From Enterocloster aldenensis (lineage in GTDB: Bacteria; Bacillota; Clostridia; Lachnospirales; Lachnospiraceae): DNA of 64,000 nt. The translations under genes were made by a program, and so were the position numbers. Positions within the stretch are counted from its first letter, which is position 1. The number at the start of each line of letters is the position of its first letter. The DNA is taken from contig NZ_QVEX01000017.1 in NCBI RefSeq assembly GCF_003434055.1, forward strand, positions 1-64,000. The letters run 5' to 3'. Below the pieces are notes generated by a model that saw only the letters and a list, made by a program, of their open reading frames with translations, was not told the origin of the DNA and ran no database searches. This document shows positions 19,009-26,592 of this stretch, one piece after another.

Positions 19009-19027
19009 CCTGGTTCTGTTATGTTAA

Positions 19028-20386
19028 TCATTCCGTGCAGTACGGCTCCACGGGTTCTGTTGTGTAAGCATCAATATCCGTATCCTCATCCGCTGACATC
19101 AGCTGTCCGCTGGCATTGGTAACAAACTTAACCCCGTCACTGTTCTTTACCTTTGCATTCTTCATGACCTTGCCGGAAGAATTGACCACATAATTCTTAT
19201 TATCCACCTCATAGCACACATACTTCTGTCCATCCGTGGCTTTCTGAAGCTTCCCTTTATAATATAGGTAGTTATCCTTTACACCATTGTAGCCGCGGCC
19301 ATTGTCTGAGAAATAGAAATCAGACTTGTTGCCGTCGTCCTCCGTCACCTTCATCTTCCCCTTCTGCACGCAGCTCTTCTCCTTGTCCCCAAAGTAGAAG
19401 GAGGTCCAGTTGTCATCGCCCGAGCCAAGGTATACTTTCTTCAGGCCATAAACAGGATTGCCAAGGTGGTTGAACAGGTAGGATTTGCCGTTCAGCTTCA
19501 CGATATCATTGGTGGTCAGGCGCTCGGAATCAGCTGCCCTGGGCTTTCCGCTGTTGGTAAAATAAAACCACTCCACATCGCCTTCATACCCTTCCAGGTC
19601 CTCCGGCGGTTCAATGGAGTACCAGCCAATCCTGGCCTTCCCATCGGCCCCGAAATACATGTAGTCCTCAATGGTGTCATCTGAAGACGTGGAGCGCACC
19701 TTCTTCCAGCCGGTCTGCATGGCGCCCACCTCATCAAAGCAGTAATACGTACCGTCTATCTTACGGGCCGTGTAGTCGCCGTCCGAACTGTCAGGCACGA
19801 ACTTCTTGCCGCTGGAGGAAAAGTAGAACCAGTACTTGCCGTCATCATCCGTCACGCTGTCAATTCCCGGGGTCACCTTGTTGCGGTCATCATCGTCCTC
19901 ATCCGGCGGCTCCAGCTTCTGCCATCCCGTCCTCATGACGCCGTCCGTTCCCGTATAATACATATCATCCAGTATCCAGCCCAGCTCCATGCGGCCGTCC
20001 CCTGAAAAATGGTACCACTTGTTATCAATCTTCTTCCACGCATCGGTCATCATCTTGCCGCTGCTGCCAAAATAATACCACTCATATTCACCCTCATCGC
20101 TGGTAAGCTTTAACCACTTATCAGTCAGGATGATGCCGTTGCTGTCCACGTAATAATCGGAATCCACCCAGGCATTGGTCGCCATGACACCTTCCCCGTT
20201 AACGTAACGCCACTGGTTGTCCGCGCCTTTTTTCCATGTATTATATACCTGGTTTCCATTGGAATCATAATATACCCAGCTGCTTCCTGATTGAGCCCAA
20301 CCTTCTGCTGCCAGGGCTGAAATTGTGGCCGTACCAAAAGACAGCACCGCTGCCAGCACCCACACTGCCACTGTTTGTTTTCTCAT
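19028..20386 (-). CDS. Secreted protein made of cell-wall-binding repeats
   Basis: This 452-aa protein has a signal peptide (MRKQTVAVWVLAAVLSFGTA, cleavage near SALAAEG) followed almost entirely by choline-binding-like repeats of WVYYDSNGNQV / W.....WYYFGSSGKMMT type, at least ten of variable length, many with Asp/Glu-rich inserts (PPDEDDDDRNK). No catalytic domain is visible, so it may be a surface adhesin or wall-architecture protein. I chose ATG 20384-20386 (GAGGAG eight bases upstream) over a longer frame without signal sequence. A promoter lies at 20531-20559 and a terminator at 18975-19008, so it is monocistronic. Confidence 0.85.
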   Translation of the reverse strand: MRKQTVAVWVLAAVLSFGTATISALAAEGWAQSGSSWVYYDSNGNQVYNTWKKGADNQWRYVNGEGVMATNAWVDSDYYVDSNGIILTDKWLKLTSDEGEYEWYYFGSSGKMMTDAWKKIDNKWYHFSGDGRMELGWILDDMYYTGTDGVMRTGWQKLEPPDEDDDDRNKVTPGIDSVTDDDGKYWFYFSSSGKKFVPDSSDGDYTARKIDGTYYCFDEVGAMQTGWKKVRSTSSDDTIEDYMYFGADGKARIGWYSIEPPEDLEGYEGDVEWFYFTNSGKPRAADSERLTTNDIVKLNGKSYLFNHLGNPVYGLKKVYLGSGDDNWTSFYFGDKEKSCVQKGKMKVTEDDGNKSDFYFSDNGRGYNGVKDNYLYYKGKLQKATDGQKYVCYEVDNKNYVVNSSGKVMKNAKVKNSDGVKFVTNASGQLMSADEDTDIDAYTTEPVEPYCTE

Positions 20387-20530
20387 ATGCTCAGCTCCTC
20401 TTCCCATCCGTTCCAGGGCGTGCGGATGGCGGGAATGAATTCCCAAACGCATCCCGGGGCAAACGTCAATCCTTAACACGCTCCAGCCCATGCCGGCACC
20501 TTATCAGATACTCCGGCAATCCTAAAGTAT

Positions 20531-20559
20531 ATTGTATCAAGGCTACCCCAATTATTCAA
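20531..20559 (-). promoter_or_regulatory. Promoter of the 452-aa cell-wall-repeat gene
   Basis: TTGAAT (20554-20559) and TACAAT (20531-20536) on the minus strand are 17 bp apart. They lie about 145 bp upstream of the ATG, which leaves a long leader without an obvious riboswitch. Confidence 0.55.
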
Positions 20560-20642
20560 CCTTATTTATCTTTCAATTTATTTACGATAGGCTTTAATTT
20601 TTCTTTTCACAGCAAATGCCTGCAAATAGATTCCGTCCGCGC

Positions 20643-20672
20643 TTGACGCGGCCGCATCATTTAGACTATACT
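20643..20672 (+). promoter_or_regulatory. Promoter of the methyltransferase gene
   Basis: TTGACG (20643-20648) and TATACT (20667-20672) are 18 bp apart on the plus strand, 45 bp before the start codon at 20717. The 20387-20716 interval thus holds two divergent promoters and nothing else I could identify. Confidence 0.65.
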
Positions 20673-20716
20673 CTGTAATATGTCATTCTATTTGATTTTA
20701 ATAAGGAAATGAGGTT

Positions 20717-21586
20717 ATGAATACTATGTGGCTTGCCGATGATTGGAAGGATTATGAAGTAATAGACTGCTCACAGGGCGAAAAACTGGAACGATGGGGC
20801 AGATATCTGCTGGTCCGGCCGGACCCTCAGGTTATCTGGGATACCCCTAAGGGCCATAAAGGCTGGAAACACATGAACGGCCATTACCACCGCAGCAGCA
20901 AAGGCGGGGGCGAGTGGGAATTTTTTGATTTGCCGGAACAGTGGTCCATTGGTTACAAAGGGCTTACATTCAACCTGAAGCCCTTCAGCTTTAAGCACAC
21001 AGGGCTGTTCCCGGAGCAGGCCGCTAACTGGGACTGGTTTAGCGGACGGATAAGGAAGGCCGGAAGGCCGGTTAAGGTCCTCAACCTCTTTGCCTACACC
21101 GGCGGCGCCACCCTGGCGGCTGCCAAGGCCGGGGCCAGTGTCACCCACGTGGACGCCTCCAAGGGCATGGTGGGCTGGGCCAAGGAAAACTCGGCATCTT
21201 CCGGCCTGTCCGACGCGCCCATCCGCTGGATTGTGGATGACTGCGTAAAATTCGTGGAGCGGGAGATCAGAAGAGGCAACCGCTATGATGCAATCATAAT
21301 GGACCCGCCGTCCTACGGACGGGGGCCCAAAGGTGAAATCTGGAAGATAGAGGATGCCATCCATCCGCTGGTCAAGCTTTGCGTCCAGCTGCTCTCAGAC
21401 AATCCCCTGTTCTTTTTAATCAATTCCTATACCACAGGCCTTGCGCCTGCAGTGCTGAGTTACATGCTGGGCGTGGAGGTGATTCCCCGCTTTGGCGGCA
21501 CGGTCAATGCCCAGGAAGTAGGGCTTCCGGTGACGGAAACCGGGCTGGTGCTGCCCTGCGGGGCATCGGGGCGGTGGGAGGCGTAG
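20717..21586 (+). CDS. Class I SAM-dependent methyltransferase, RlmI/RlmK-like
   Basis: The 289-aa protein has a Rossmann methyltransferase core: motif I VLNLFAYTGGATLAAAKAGA near residue 120, the acidic VDASKGMVGWAKEN, and motif IV MDPPSYGRGPKGEIW near residue 195. The FAYTGG...DPPSYGRG pattern is shared with rRNA cytosine and related methyltransferases, so modification of rRNA is likely, but the target base is unknown. No N-terminal PUA domain is apparent. It is alone on the plus strand with its own promoter, converging on the peptidase gene. Confidence 0.8.
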   Translation: MNTMWLADDWKDYEVIDCSQGEKLERWGRYLLVRPDPQVIWDTPKGHKGWKHMNGHYHRSSKGGGEWEFFDLPEQWSIGYKGLTFNLKPFSFKHTGLFPEQAANWDWFSGRIRKAGRPVKVLNLFAYTGGATLAAAKAGASVTHVDASKGMVGWAKENSASSGLSDAPIRWIVDDCVKFVEREIRRGNRYDAIIMDPPSYGRGPKGEIWKIEDAIHPLVKLCVQLLSDNPLFFLINSYTTGLAPAVLSYMLGVEVIPRFGGTVNAQEVGLPVTETGLVLPCGASGRWEA

Positions 21587-21620
21587 GATTCCTCCGCCCC
21601 CGCGTACCGGCTGCCCTTTT

Positions 21621-22571
21621 TCAGTCTTCCACCAGCCGCGCCACGTCCAGCTTGCCCCATCCCTGCTGGTTATGGGGCAGTCCTAAGTCCACGGCCCTCT
21701 CCCGGATGCGCAGTTTCACATCCTTATTGCTCATGTCAGGATTTTTTTCCAGCAAAAGGGCAATTGCCCCGGATACCAGGGGCGTGGACATACTGGTCCC
21801 TGATTTTGAGAAATACCGCCCCGGTTCATTGCAGCAGCTGACTATGCCAGAACCAGGGGCAACAATATCGGGCTTGCATACACATGCCAGGGTTGGCCCC
21901 CTGCCTGAGTAATCCACCATCCTGCTGCCCATCACATCCACTTCCTTATGGTCGTCTGAGCATCCCACGGTAATGACCTTCCTGCTGATACCCGGAGTGG
22001 TAATGGTCATACGGCCCGGACCATGGTTACCGGCTGCCACAACAACAACCAGACCATCATCCCAGGCCGCATTGACTCCCCGCACCAATATGGAGTTCTC
22101 CGTCATATCCCGTCTGGAAAGGGACCCCACGGAAATGTTCACAATACGGATACCATACTCCTCCTTGTGCTCCCTTATCCATTTTAATCCTGCCAGTACA
22201 TCGGAGGCATATCCATTTCCCTTGTGATCCAGCACTTTGACCGAAATAATGCTGCAGCCAGGCGCTACGCCCCTGTACTTTCCCTCGGAGGAAACGCCGC
22301 TCCCTCCTATAATGGCTGATATATGGGTCCCATGCCCGTTGTCGTCATAGGGCTGGGGCCTATGGTTCACATAATCAGCAAACGCTGTTATTCTATCTTT
22401 AAAATCCTCATGGAGATAAACGCCGGTGTCCAGGACAGCAACACCAACCCCTTTCCCCGTGATTCCCATGGAATATACGATGTCACAATTTATGTCTTCC
22501 CTTGCCTGATTCACATCACGATATTCTCCTTTTTTTATTAGGATATTCTCCGGAAATGGATTCGGTTCCAT
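21621..22571 (-). CDS. Subtilisin-family (S8) serine peptidase
   Basis: The catalytic triad is visible in order: Asp in VAVLDTGVYLHEDF, His in DNGHGTHISAIIGG and Ser in SGTSMSTPLVSGAIALLLE. The oxyanion Asn is probably in VVVAAGNHGPG. At 316 aa it lacks a signal peptide and has at most a short pro-segment, which suggests an intracellular enzyme like the clostridial minor or intracellular subtilisins. Its role could be protein turnover; no partner gene shows a specific substrate. It is just downstream of ade on the same strand. Confidence 0.88.
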   Translation of the reverse strand: MEPNPFPENILIKKGEYRDVNQAREDINCDIVYSMGITGKGVGVAVLDTGVYLHEDFKDRITAFADYVNHRPQPYDDNGHGTHISAIIGGSGVSSEGKYRGVAPGCSIISVKVLDHKGNGYASDVLAGLKWIREHKEEYGIRIVNISVGSLSRRDMTENSILVRGVNAAWDDGLVVVVAAGNHGPGRMTITTPGISRKVITVGCSDDHKEVDVMGSRMVDYSGRGPTLACVCKPDIVAPGSGIVSCCNEPGRYFSKSGTSMSTPLVSGAIALLLEKNPDMSNKDVKLRIRERAVDLGLPHNQQGWGKLDVARLVED

Positions 22572-22625
22572 TGTGTCCGGGTATAGCCTGGGAAAATACC
22601 GTTAACCCATCCAAAGGATGCCTGA

Positions 22626-24377
22626 TCAGAAGGACGCCTCCACAACCTCCTGCCGCTCCACATCTATGACCCCATACGTATTAATCCTGAGTTTTGGTAT
22701 GACCGGCAGGCTGACAAAGGCCAATGTCATGAATGCGTCGATATCTGCGCCGATTCCCAGCTCCAGTGTTTTCTGCTTCAGATTCTCCAGCTGTTCCTCC
22801 ACTTCATGGACCGATGCCCTGGTCATGATTCCTCCAATGGGCAGGGCCAGTTCCCCTGCCACCCGTCCGTCCACGGCAACGGCAAGGCCGCCTTTATTCC
22901 GTATGACCGTGTTGGCTGCCAGTACCATATCATTATCATTGGTCCCTATGACAATCAGATTGTGGGAATCATGGGCCACGCTGGTGGCTACCGCGCCGTT
23001 CTTAAGACCGTATCCGCCAATAAAACCGATTCCTTTGTGTCCGGTATGCAGATGGCGCTCAAATACAGCTGCCTTTACTATATCAGCCTTCAGGCTGACT
23101 CCCGGCGCCATGCCCTCTGTATGTCCCTGCCATGGAACAATCCTTTCTTCGGTAAGGAGCTCATGGGGCTTGAACTGAATCACCCTCTGCATGTTTCCCC
23201 TTTTTTCATATGCAATGTCACTGAGCGTCACCTCATCCATATGGAAGGAATCAAATACAGCAGGATAGGCCTGCTCCAGTTCCCGGCTCCGGTCCGGCTT
23301 TTCATGCAGGCACCTTCCGTTTTCCGCTGCCAGCGCACCGCCCTTATACACTCCGGTCACGCGAAAATCAACCAGGTCTTCCAGCACTGCCAGGTCTGCA
23401 CGCATTCCCGGCATGACAGCGCCCCTGTCCTTCAGCCCAAAATACCGTGCTGCATTATAGGATCCCATCTTTATGGCCTTTATGGGATCCGCGCCAAGGG
23501 AAACCGCCTTTCGGATAATATAATCAATATGTCCCATGGAAATCAGGTCGCCTGGATGCTTATCATCGGTTACCAGCATGCAGCGCTCATAATAGGGCGC
23601 CTCAAAAAGAGGCATCAGGGCCTCTAGGTTCCTGGCCGCGGTTCCTTCCCTTATCATGATCCACTGGCCGCGGCCCAGCTTTTCAAGGGCTTCGCTGATA
23701 TCAGAACATTCATGGTCAGACAGGACGCCTGCGCAGACATACGCATTCAGCCCCTTTCCCCCCAGGAAGGGGGCATGGCCGTCTATTACCTTATCCCGGT
23801 GCGCAGCCTCCCCTATCTTATCCAGAAGGTCCTCCATTCCCCCAACCACACCTACGGAGTCCATGACCTCAGCCAGCCCCAGTATGCGCGGATTGTCATA
23901 ATATGGTTTTATATCAGCCGCCCCCAGGACTGCCCCCGACTCATCCAGCCCCGTGGACGGCACACAGGAAGGCATCATGATGAATACATCCAGATCCAGT
24001 CCGGCTGTTGCCTCCAGCATATAGTCAATGCCCTGGCAGCCCGACACATTGCCAATCTCATGGGGATCGGCAATGACTGCTGTGGTGCCATGGGGCAGGA
24101 CAGCCTTTTCAAACTCCGGCGGGGATACCATGGAACTTTCCAGGTGGATATGTCCGTCAATGAATCCCGGGCATATATACCGGCCTGTCATGTCCACATT
24201 TTCTTCCCCATCATATTCCCCGATTCCTGCTATGTATCCGTCCTCAATGGCTATATCGGCCACCTCTGTCTTCTCAGTAAAAACATTCACGATTGTCCCA
24301 TGTTTCAGGACCAGGGATGCCTTCTTCCTGCCGGAAGATACATCCATCATCTTTTTTAAATTTCCAAAACGCTGCAC
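22626..24377 (-). CDS. ade: Adenine deaminase
   Basis: It converts adenine to hypoxanthine and ammonia in purine salvage. The 583-aa protein is of the amidohydrolase type: the metal site is seen in GFIDGHIHLESSMVSPPEFE and VIADPHEIGNVSG, with VIDGHAPFLGGKGLNAYVCA further on and the C-terminal adenine deaminase domain (KGIGFIGGYGLKNGAVATSV; LAVAVDGRVAGELALPIGGI). I chose GTG 24375-24377 because AAAGGAGGTATTTCT precedes it; an upstream TTG has no such site. A promoter lies at 24424-24452. Confidence 0.93.
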   Translation of the reverse strand: MQRFGNLKKMMDVSSGRKKASLVLKHGTIVNVFTEKTEVADIAIEDGYIAGIGEYDGEENVDMTGRYICPGFIDGHIHLESSMVSPPEFEKAVLPHGTTAVIADPHEIGNVSGCQGIDYMLEATAGLDLDVFIMMPSCVPSTGLDESGAVLGAADIKPYYDNPRILGLAEVMDSVGVVGGMEDLLDKIGEAAHRDKVIDGHAPFLGGKGLNAYVCAGVLSDHECSDISEALEKLGRGQWIMIREGTAARNLEALMPLFEAPYYERCMLVTDDKHPGDLISMGHIDYIIRKAVSLGADPIKAIKMGSYNAARYFGLKDRGAVMPGMRADLAVLEDLVDFRVTGVYKGGALAAENGRCLHEKPDRSRELEQAYPAVFDSFHMDEVTLSDIAYEKRGNMQRVIQFKPHELLTEERIVPWQGHTEGMAPGVSLKADIVKAAVFERHLHTGHKGIGFIGGYGLKNGAVATSVAHDSHNLIVIGTNDNDMVLAANTVIRNKGGLAVAVDGRVAGELALPIGGIMTRASVHEVEEQLENLKQKTLELGIGADIDAFMTLAFVSLPVIPKLRINTYGVIDVERQEVVEASF

Positions 24378-24423
24378 AGAAATACCTCCTTTTTTGTTTT
24401 TATCCCCCAATTGATTTTATATC

Positions 24424-24452
24424 ATAATACTATAATATAGCAGAAAGTACAA
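24424..24452 (-). promoter_or_regulatory. Promoter of ade
   Basis: On the minus strand TTGTAC (24447-24452) and TATTAT (24424-24429) are 17 bp apart, about 45 bp before the GTG start. I saw no conserved purine riboswitch core in the short leader. Confidence 0.55.
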
Positions 24453-24554
24453 TATTCTGAAATCATAAATTTTTCAAACAAATTATCTGTCCCCATCTTC
24501 TGTTAAGATAATACTGTGTGTCTGCATATTTTTTACATTTGTGGGAATATCCTC

Positions 24555-24582
24555 TTGAAATTCCGTTTTATCGTGCTATAAT
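24555..24582 (+). promoter_or_regulatory. Promoter of the tRNA-Val gene
   Basis: TTGAAA (24555-24560) and TATAAT (24577-24582) are 16 bp apart, and the tRNA begins 13 bp after the -10 hexamer. Confidence 0.7.
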
Positions 24583-24594
24583 ATTCTCATGGAC

Positions 24595-24668
24595 GGAAGT
24601 ATAGCTCAGCTGGGATGAGCGTTCGCCTCACACGCGAAAGGTCATGGGTTCGAGCCCCATTACTTCCA
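24595..24668 (+). tRNA. tRNA-Val (anticodon CAC)
   Basis: The cloverleaf is complete: acceptor stem GGAAGTA with TACTTCC, D arm AGCTCAGCTGGGATGAGC, anticodon stem TTCGC/GCGAA with loop CTCACAC (anticodon CAC, reading GUG), and T arm ATGGG-TTCGAGC-CCCAT. The discriminator is A, and CCA is not encoded. It directly borders the prophage, and tRNA 3' ends are common integration sites. Confidence 0.95.
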
Positions 24669-24675
24669 CTACGTC

Positions 24676-24722
24676 AAAACCCACGTATTTACGAAAAACA
24701 ACGTAAAATCGTGGGTTTTTAA
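24676..24722 (+). terminator. Terminator after tRNA-Val, possibly bidirectional
   Basis: AAAACCCACG (24676-24685) pairs with CGTGGGTTTT (24710-24719); T-rich sequence follows on plus and A-rich sequence precedes it, so it could also stop minus-strand prophage transcripts. An inner TTTACG...CGTAAA pairing extends the stem. Confidence 0.75.
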
Positions 24723-24738
24723 TTATTAAAAATGGCAG

Positions 24739-24805
24739 ATATATGCCATATTTGGCATATATTTACCCTATATGTATCACACGGTATCACACGAAGTATC
24801 ACACG
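24739..24805. repeat. Inverted repeat and three direct repeats at the presumed prophage end
   Basis: ATATATGCCA (24739-24748) and TGGCATATAT (24753-24762) form a perfect inverted repeat with a 4-bp spacer. Three copies of TATCACACG follow at 24775-24783, 24785-24793 and 24797-24805. Small phased direct repeats within about 150 bp of a tRNA attachment site resemble arm-type binding sites of tyrosine integrases. The region has no gene. Confidence 0.55.
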
Positions 24806-24857
24806 AAATTGGCGGGTCCGGTCGCATCCGGTACCCGCCTTATACACACACTACTAT

Positions 24858-24888
24858 TTAAAAAAGAGGCAGGAATCTCCTGCCTCAA
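24858..24888 (-). terminator. Terminator of the left-end prophage transcript
   Basis: On the minus strand AGGCAGGA-GAT-TCCTGCCT is a perfect 8-bp stem followed by CTTTTTT, just after the stop codon of the 39-aa gene at 24895. It ends the transcript of the repressor/ImmA group. Confidence 0.85.
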
Positions 24889-24894
24889 AATGTA

Positions 24895-25014
24895 TCAATT
24901 TGGGGTTGAACGCCGATGCTCCCCCACCCTTATTCCATCTTTCCTTACATATGCTTTCACTACTACAATTTTCTTGTGTTGCTGTCCTCTCACGCTTGTC
25001 CTAGTTTTTGCCAT
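24895..25014 (-). CDS. Small basic phage protein (39 aa)
   Basis: ATG 25012-25014 with AAAGGAGCCAGAGCA just upstream opens a 39-codon frame beginning MAKTRTSVRGQQHKKIVVVK and containing KAYVRKDGIRV. Short basic proteins with a 'VK.Y.RKDG..V..H.RS.P' tail recur in mobile elements of Clostridia; their function is unknown to me. It is the last gene before the terminator at 24858-24888. Confidence 0.7.
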   Translation of the reverse strand: MAKTRTSVRGQQHKKIVVVKAYVRKDGIRVGEHRRSTPN

Positions 25015-25079
25015 TGCTCTGGCTCCTTTCATATAAAACCAGAGACACTCCAACTGATAAAAGCGCCTCTTCTAGTCAA

Positions 25080-25202
25080 TTAGTTACTCTTAACTGGCGC
25101 AGGTCCTGGACCAACCCAGAATCTAAAGGCTCTTTTTCCATGGTCTTTTGCATAAATCTTTTCACCATCTTTCGTGGTAATCCATGCTCTAAAAATCCAC
25201 AT
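25080..25202 (-). CDS. Small protein of unknown function (40 aa)
   Basis: AGAAAGGAGGGCAAACT precedes ATG 25200-25202; the frame encodes MWIFRAWITTKDGEKIYAKD followed by HGKRAFRFWVGPGP. It is Trp/Phe/Lys-rich and soluble-looking. It lies between the ImmA-type gene and the 39-aa gene and probably shares their transcript. No function is assigned. Confidence 0.65.
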   Translation of the reverse strand: MWIFRAWITTKDGEKIYAKDHGKRAFRFWVGPGPAPVKSN

Positions 25203-25230
25203 AGTTTGCCCTCCTTTCTCAAGTTTCCAC

Positions 25231-25343
25231 TTGCAAAAGAGTTCCCACTATGTTATAATCATATCGCCAAATAAGATTATAAAATCAGTTGAATAGTGGT
25301 AACACGTTCAACAAGCGACCAAGTGTAATGCACTTGGTTTTTT
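25231..25343 (+). ncRNA. Candidate small RNA with its own promoter and terminator
   Basis: On the plus strand, opposite to all neighbouring genes, TTGCAA (25231-25236), a 17-bp spacer and TATAAT (25254-25259) form a near-consensus promoter. About 60 bp later CCAAGTG-TAATG-CACTTGG (25319-25337) followed by TTTTTT is a strong intrinsic terminator. The implied RNA is about 78 nt (25266-25343) and has no ATG frame with a ribosome-binding site. It ends just before the 3' end of the ImmA gene, antisense to the 25203-25361 spacer. Confidence 0.6.
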
Positions 25344-25361
25344 CTATGCAAAGGATTTCTC

Positions 25362-25877
25362 CTAAACATCAAACTTATGATACGTTTTATATTGAATATT
25401 GGCTGCAGTCAGCGACATTCCGCATTTCTGTGCAATTTCATCTGCCGACATGTTTTTCACTAAGTGATAAGGCGCCATAAGTTCTGCCGCAAATGTGTTG
25501 GCTTGCCATTCTGGCTGGCAGTATACCGGGACATTACCTCTTGCATAACTTATCAATTTAGGCTGATGCAATAAGAAATGCCCCAACTCGTGGCACAGAG
25601 TAAATCTATCTCTTGCGTTTCCCTTAACGGCACCTTCATATACATCTTCCCTTATTCGCATAATGTTACTTGCGGTATTTGTTGTTCCATATGTATCTTT
25701 CATCTCAGATATCGGTACTATTTCATAATCGAAATCATTATTGGGGTCGCCTAAAACCCACTCGATGAATTCTACTATCGGAAAATACAACTGCTCCTGC
25801 AGCCCACAAATTTTTCTAACCTCTGTCGTCAACTCTCTTATCGATACTCTTGATAACGCTGTAGCACGAATATTCAA
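25362..25877 (-). CDS. ImmA/IrrE-family metallo-endopeptidase
   Basis: The 171-aa protein has the zinc motif HEXXH in FTLCHELGHFLLHQ near residue 95 and a third-ligand Glu candidate in WQANTFAAELMAP. ImmA proteins cleave Xre-type repressors of mobile elements after DNA damage; the adjacent gene (25896) is exactly such a regulator and lies 18 bp upstream. The pair is therefore probably the lysogeny/induction switch of the prophage or of a mobile module within it. Confidence 0.88.
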   Translation of the reverse strand: MNIRATALSRVSIRELTTEVRKICGLQEQLYFPIVEFIEWVLGDPNNDFDYEIVPISEMKDTYGTTNTASNIMRIREDVYEGAVKGNARDRFTLCHELGHFLLHQPKLISYARGNVPVYCQPEWQANTFAAELMAPYHLVKNMSADEIAQKCGMSLTAANIQYKTYHKFDV

Positions 25878-25895
25878 TATTGCAGCACCTCCAAG

Positions 25896-26246
25896 TTACT
25901 TCTCAATCATTTTTCTAAACTGGTCTATTTTGCTGTCATCCATGGTGTTAAGCTTTCTAGCGAAGGACAGAAGCATATCCCGATTTCCATCTGAATACCC
26001 AGACATATCAATACTATGGAAATTCAATGCATCAAACATACAATCAGCTAATTCCTCCGCTTTACGATTATCCAACTGATACAATGACACAATTTCCTCT
26101 TGCCATTCCTTCGGTGGTTTCTTATTTCCATTTTCTACCTTTGATAAAAATGCAGATGAAACCCCGAGCTTTTTAGCCATATCCGCCAATAATTCTCCAT
26201 TGTCGATTCTCAGCTTGCGGCAAAACTTTCCGAAGTTATTTACCAT
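25896..26246 (-). CDS. Xre-family transcriptional regulator (repressor candidate)
   Basis: The 116-aa protein has an N-terminal helix-turn-helix (residues about 8-55: LLADMAKKLGVSSAFLSKVE) and a C-terminal part rich in Asp and Lys. It starts at ATG with AAGGAGGATTGCACG upstream. Its promoter carries a palindrome between -35 and -10 (26293-26310), as expected for autorepression. The ImmA-type peptidase downstream would inactivate it. Confidence 0.85.
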   Translation of the reverse strand: MVNNFGKFCRKLRIDNGELLADMAKKLGVSSAFLSKVENGNKKPPKEWQEEIVSLYQLDNRKAEELADCMFDALNFHSIDMSGYSDGNRDMLLSFARKLNTMDDSKIDQFRKMIEK

Positions 26247-26289
26247 CGTGCAATCCTCCTTCTAGTGACATTCCATAGGTCACAATTTT

Positions 26290-26318
26290 ATTTTAACCTA
26301 TCCAGGTTAATTTGTCAA
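26290..26318 (-). promoter_or_regulatory. Promoter and operator of the Xre/ImmA transcript
   Basis: On the minus strand TTGACA (26313-26318) and TAAAAT (26290-26295) are 17 bp apart. The perfect palindrome TTAACCT-ATCC-AGGTTAA (26293-26310) fills the spacer, and a TTAACCT half-site recurs at 26337-26343. A second dyad GTGAC...GTCAC lies in the leader (about 26268-26283). The rest of the 26247-26592 interval holds a terminator and no gene. Confidence 0.75.
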
Positions 26319-26511
26319 TCCATTATCGGAAATTTTATTAACCTCATCTATACGCACAATATAAATCCTTTCTTGTATATCATATTCGCCTCCTCTCCCC
26401 GCTGTCTAACGCCATATTCACAGTCTACCACTCAAACACATACCGCCGATTGTCCATGTCACACTCCTCCGCGATCCGGAGCACACCCCTGGCATCCCTA
26501 TGAATGCTGCT

Positions 26512-26552
26512 AAGCAGGACCGGTTTTAAGCGACCAGTCCTGCTTGTTTTAT
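26512..26552 (+). terminator. Intrinsic terminator hairpin downstream of the amidase gene
   Basis: AAGCAGGACCGG (26512-26523) pairs with CCAGTCCTGCTT (26534-26545), with one G-T pair, followed by TTGTTTTATT on the plus strand. The strong T-run is on plus, although the gene ending nearby (26593) is on minus; there the hairpin alone may still act. Confidence 0.55.
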
Positions 26553-26592
26553 TCGTCCAAAACGGCCTCTGCAATGCTCCATCCTGGTCCGG

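Noticed and set aside
24378..24594. Purine riboswitch upstream of adenine deaminase
   Set aside because: The leader from the proposed promoter to the start is under 60 nt, too short for a purine aptamer plus expression platform, and the conserved core was not found.
24739..24805. CRISPR array
   Set aside because: The three TATCACACG repeats are only 9 bp long with 1-3 bp between them, not repeats with unique spacers; no cas genes are present. No CRISPR array was seen anywhere in the window.
25289..25480. Plus-strand TTG-start frame spanning the small RNA terminator
   Set aside because: It would be translated through a strong terminator and lies antisense to the ImmA gene; no ribosome-binding site.
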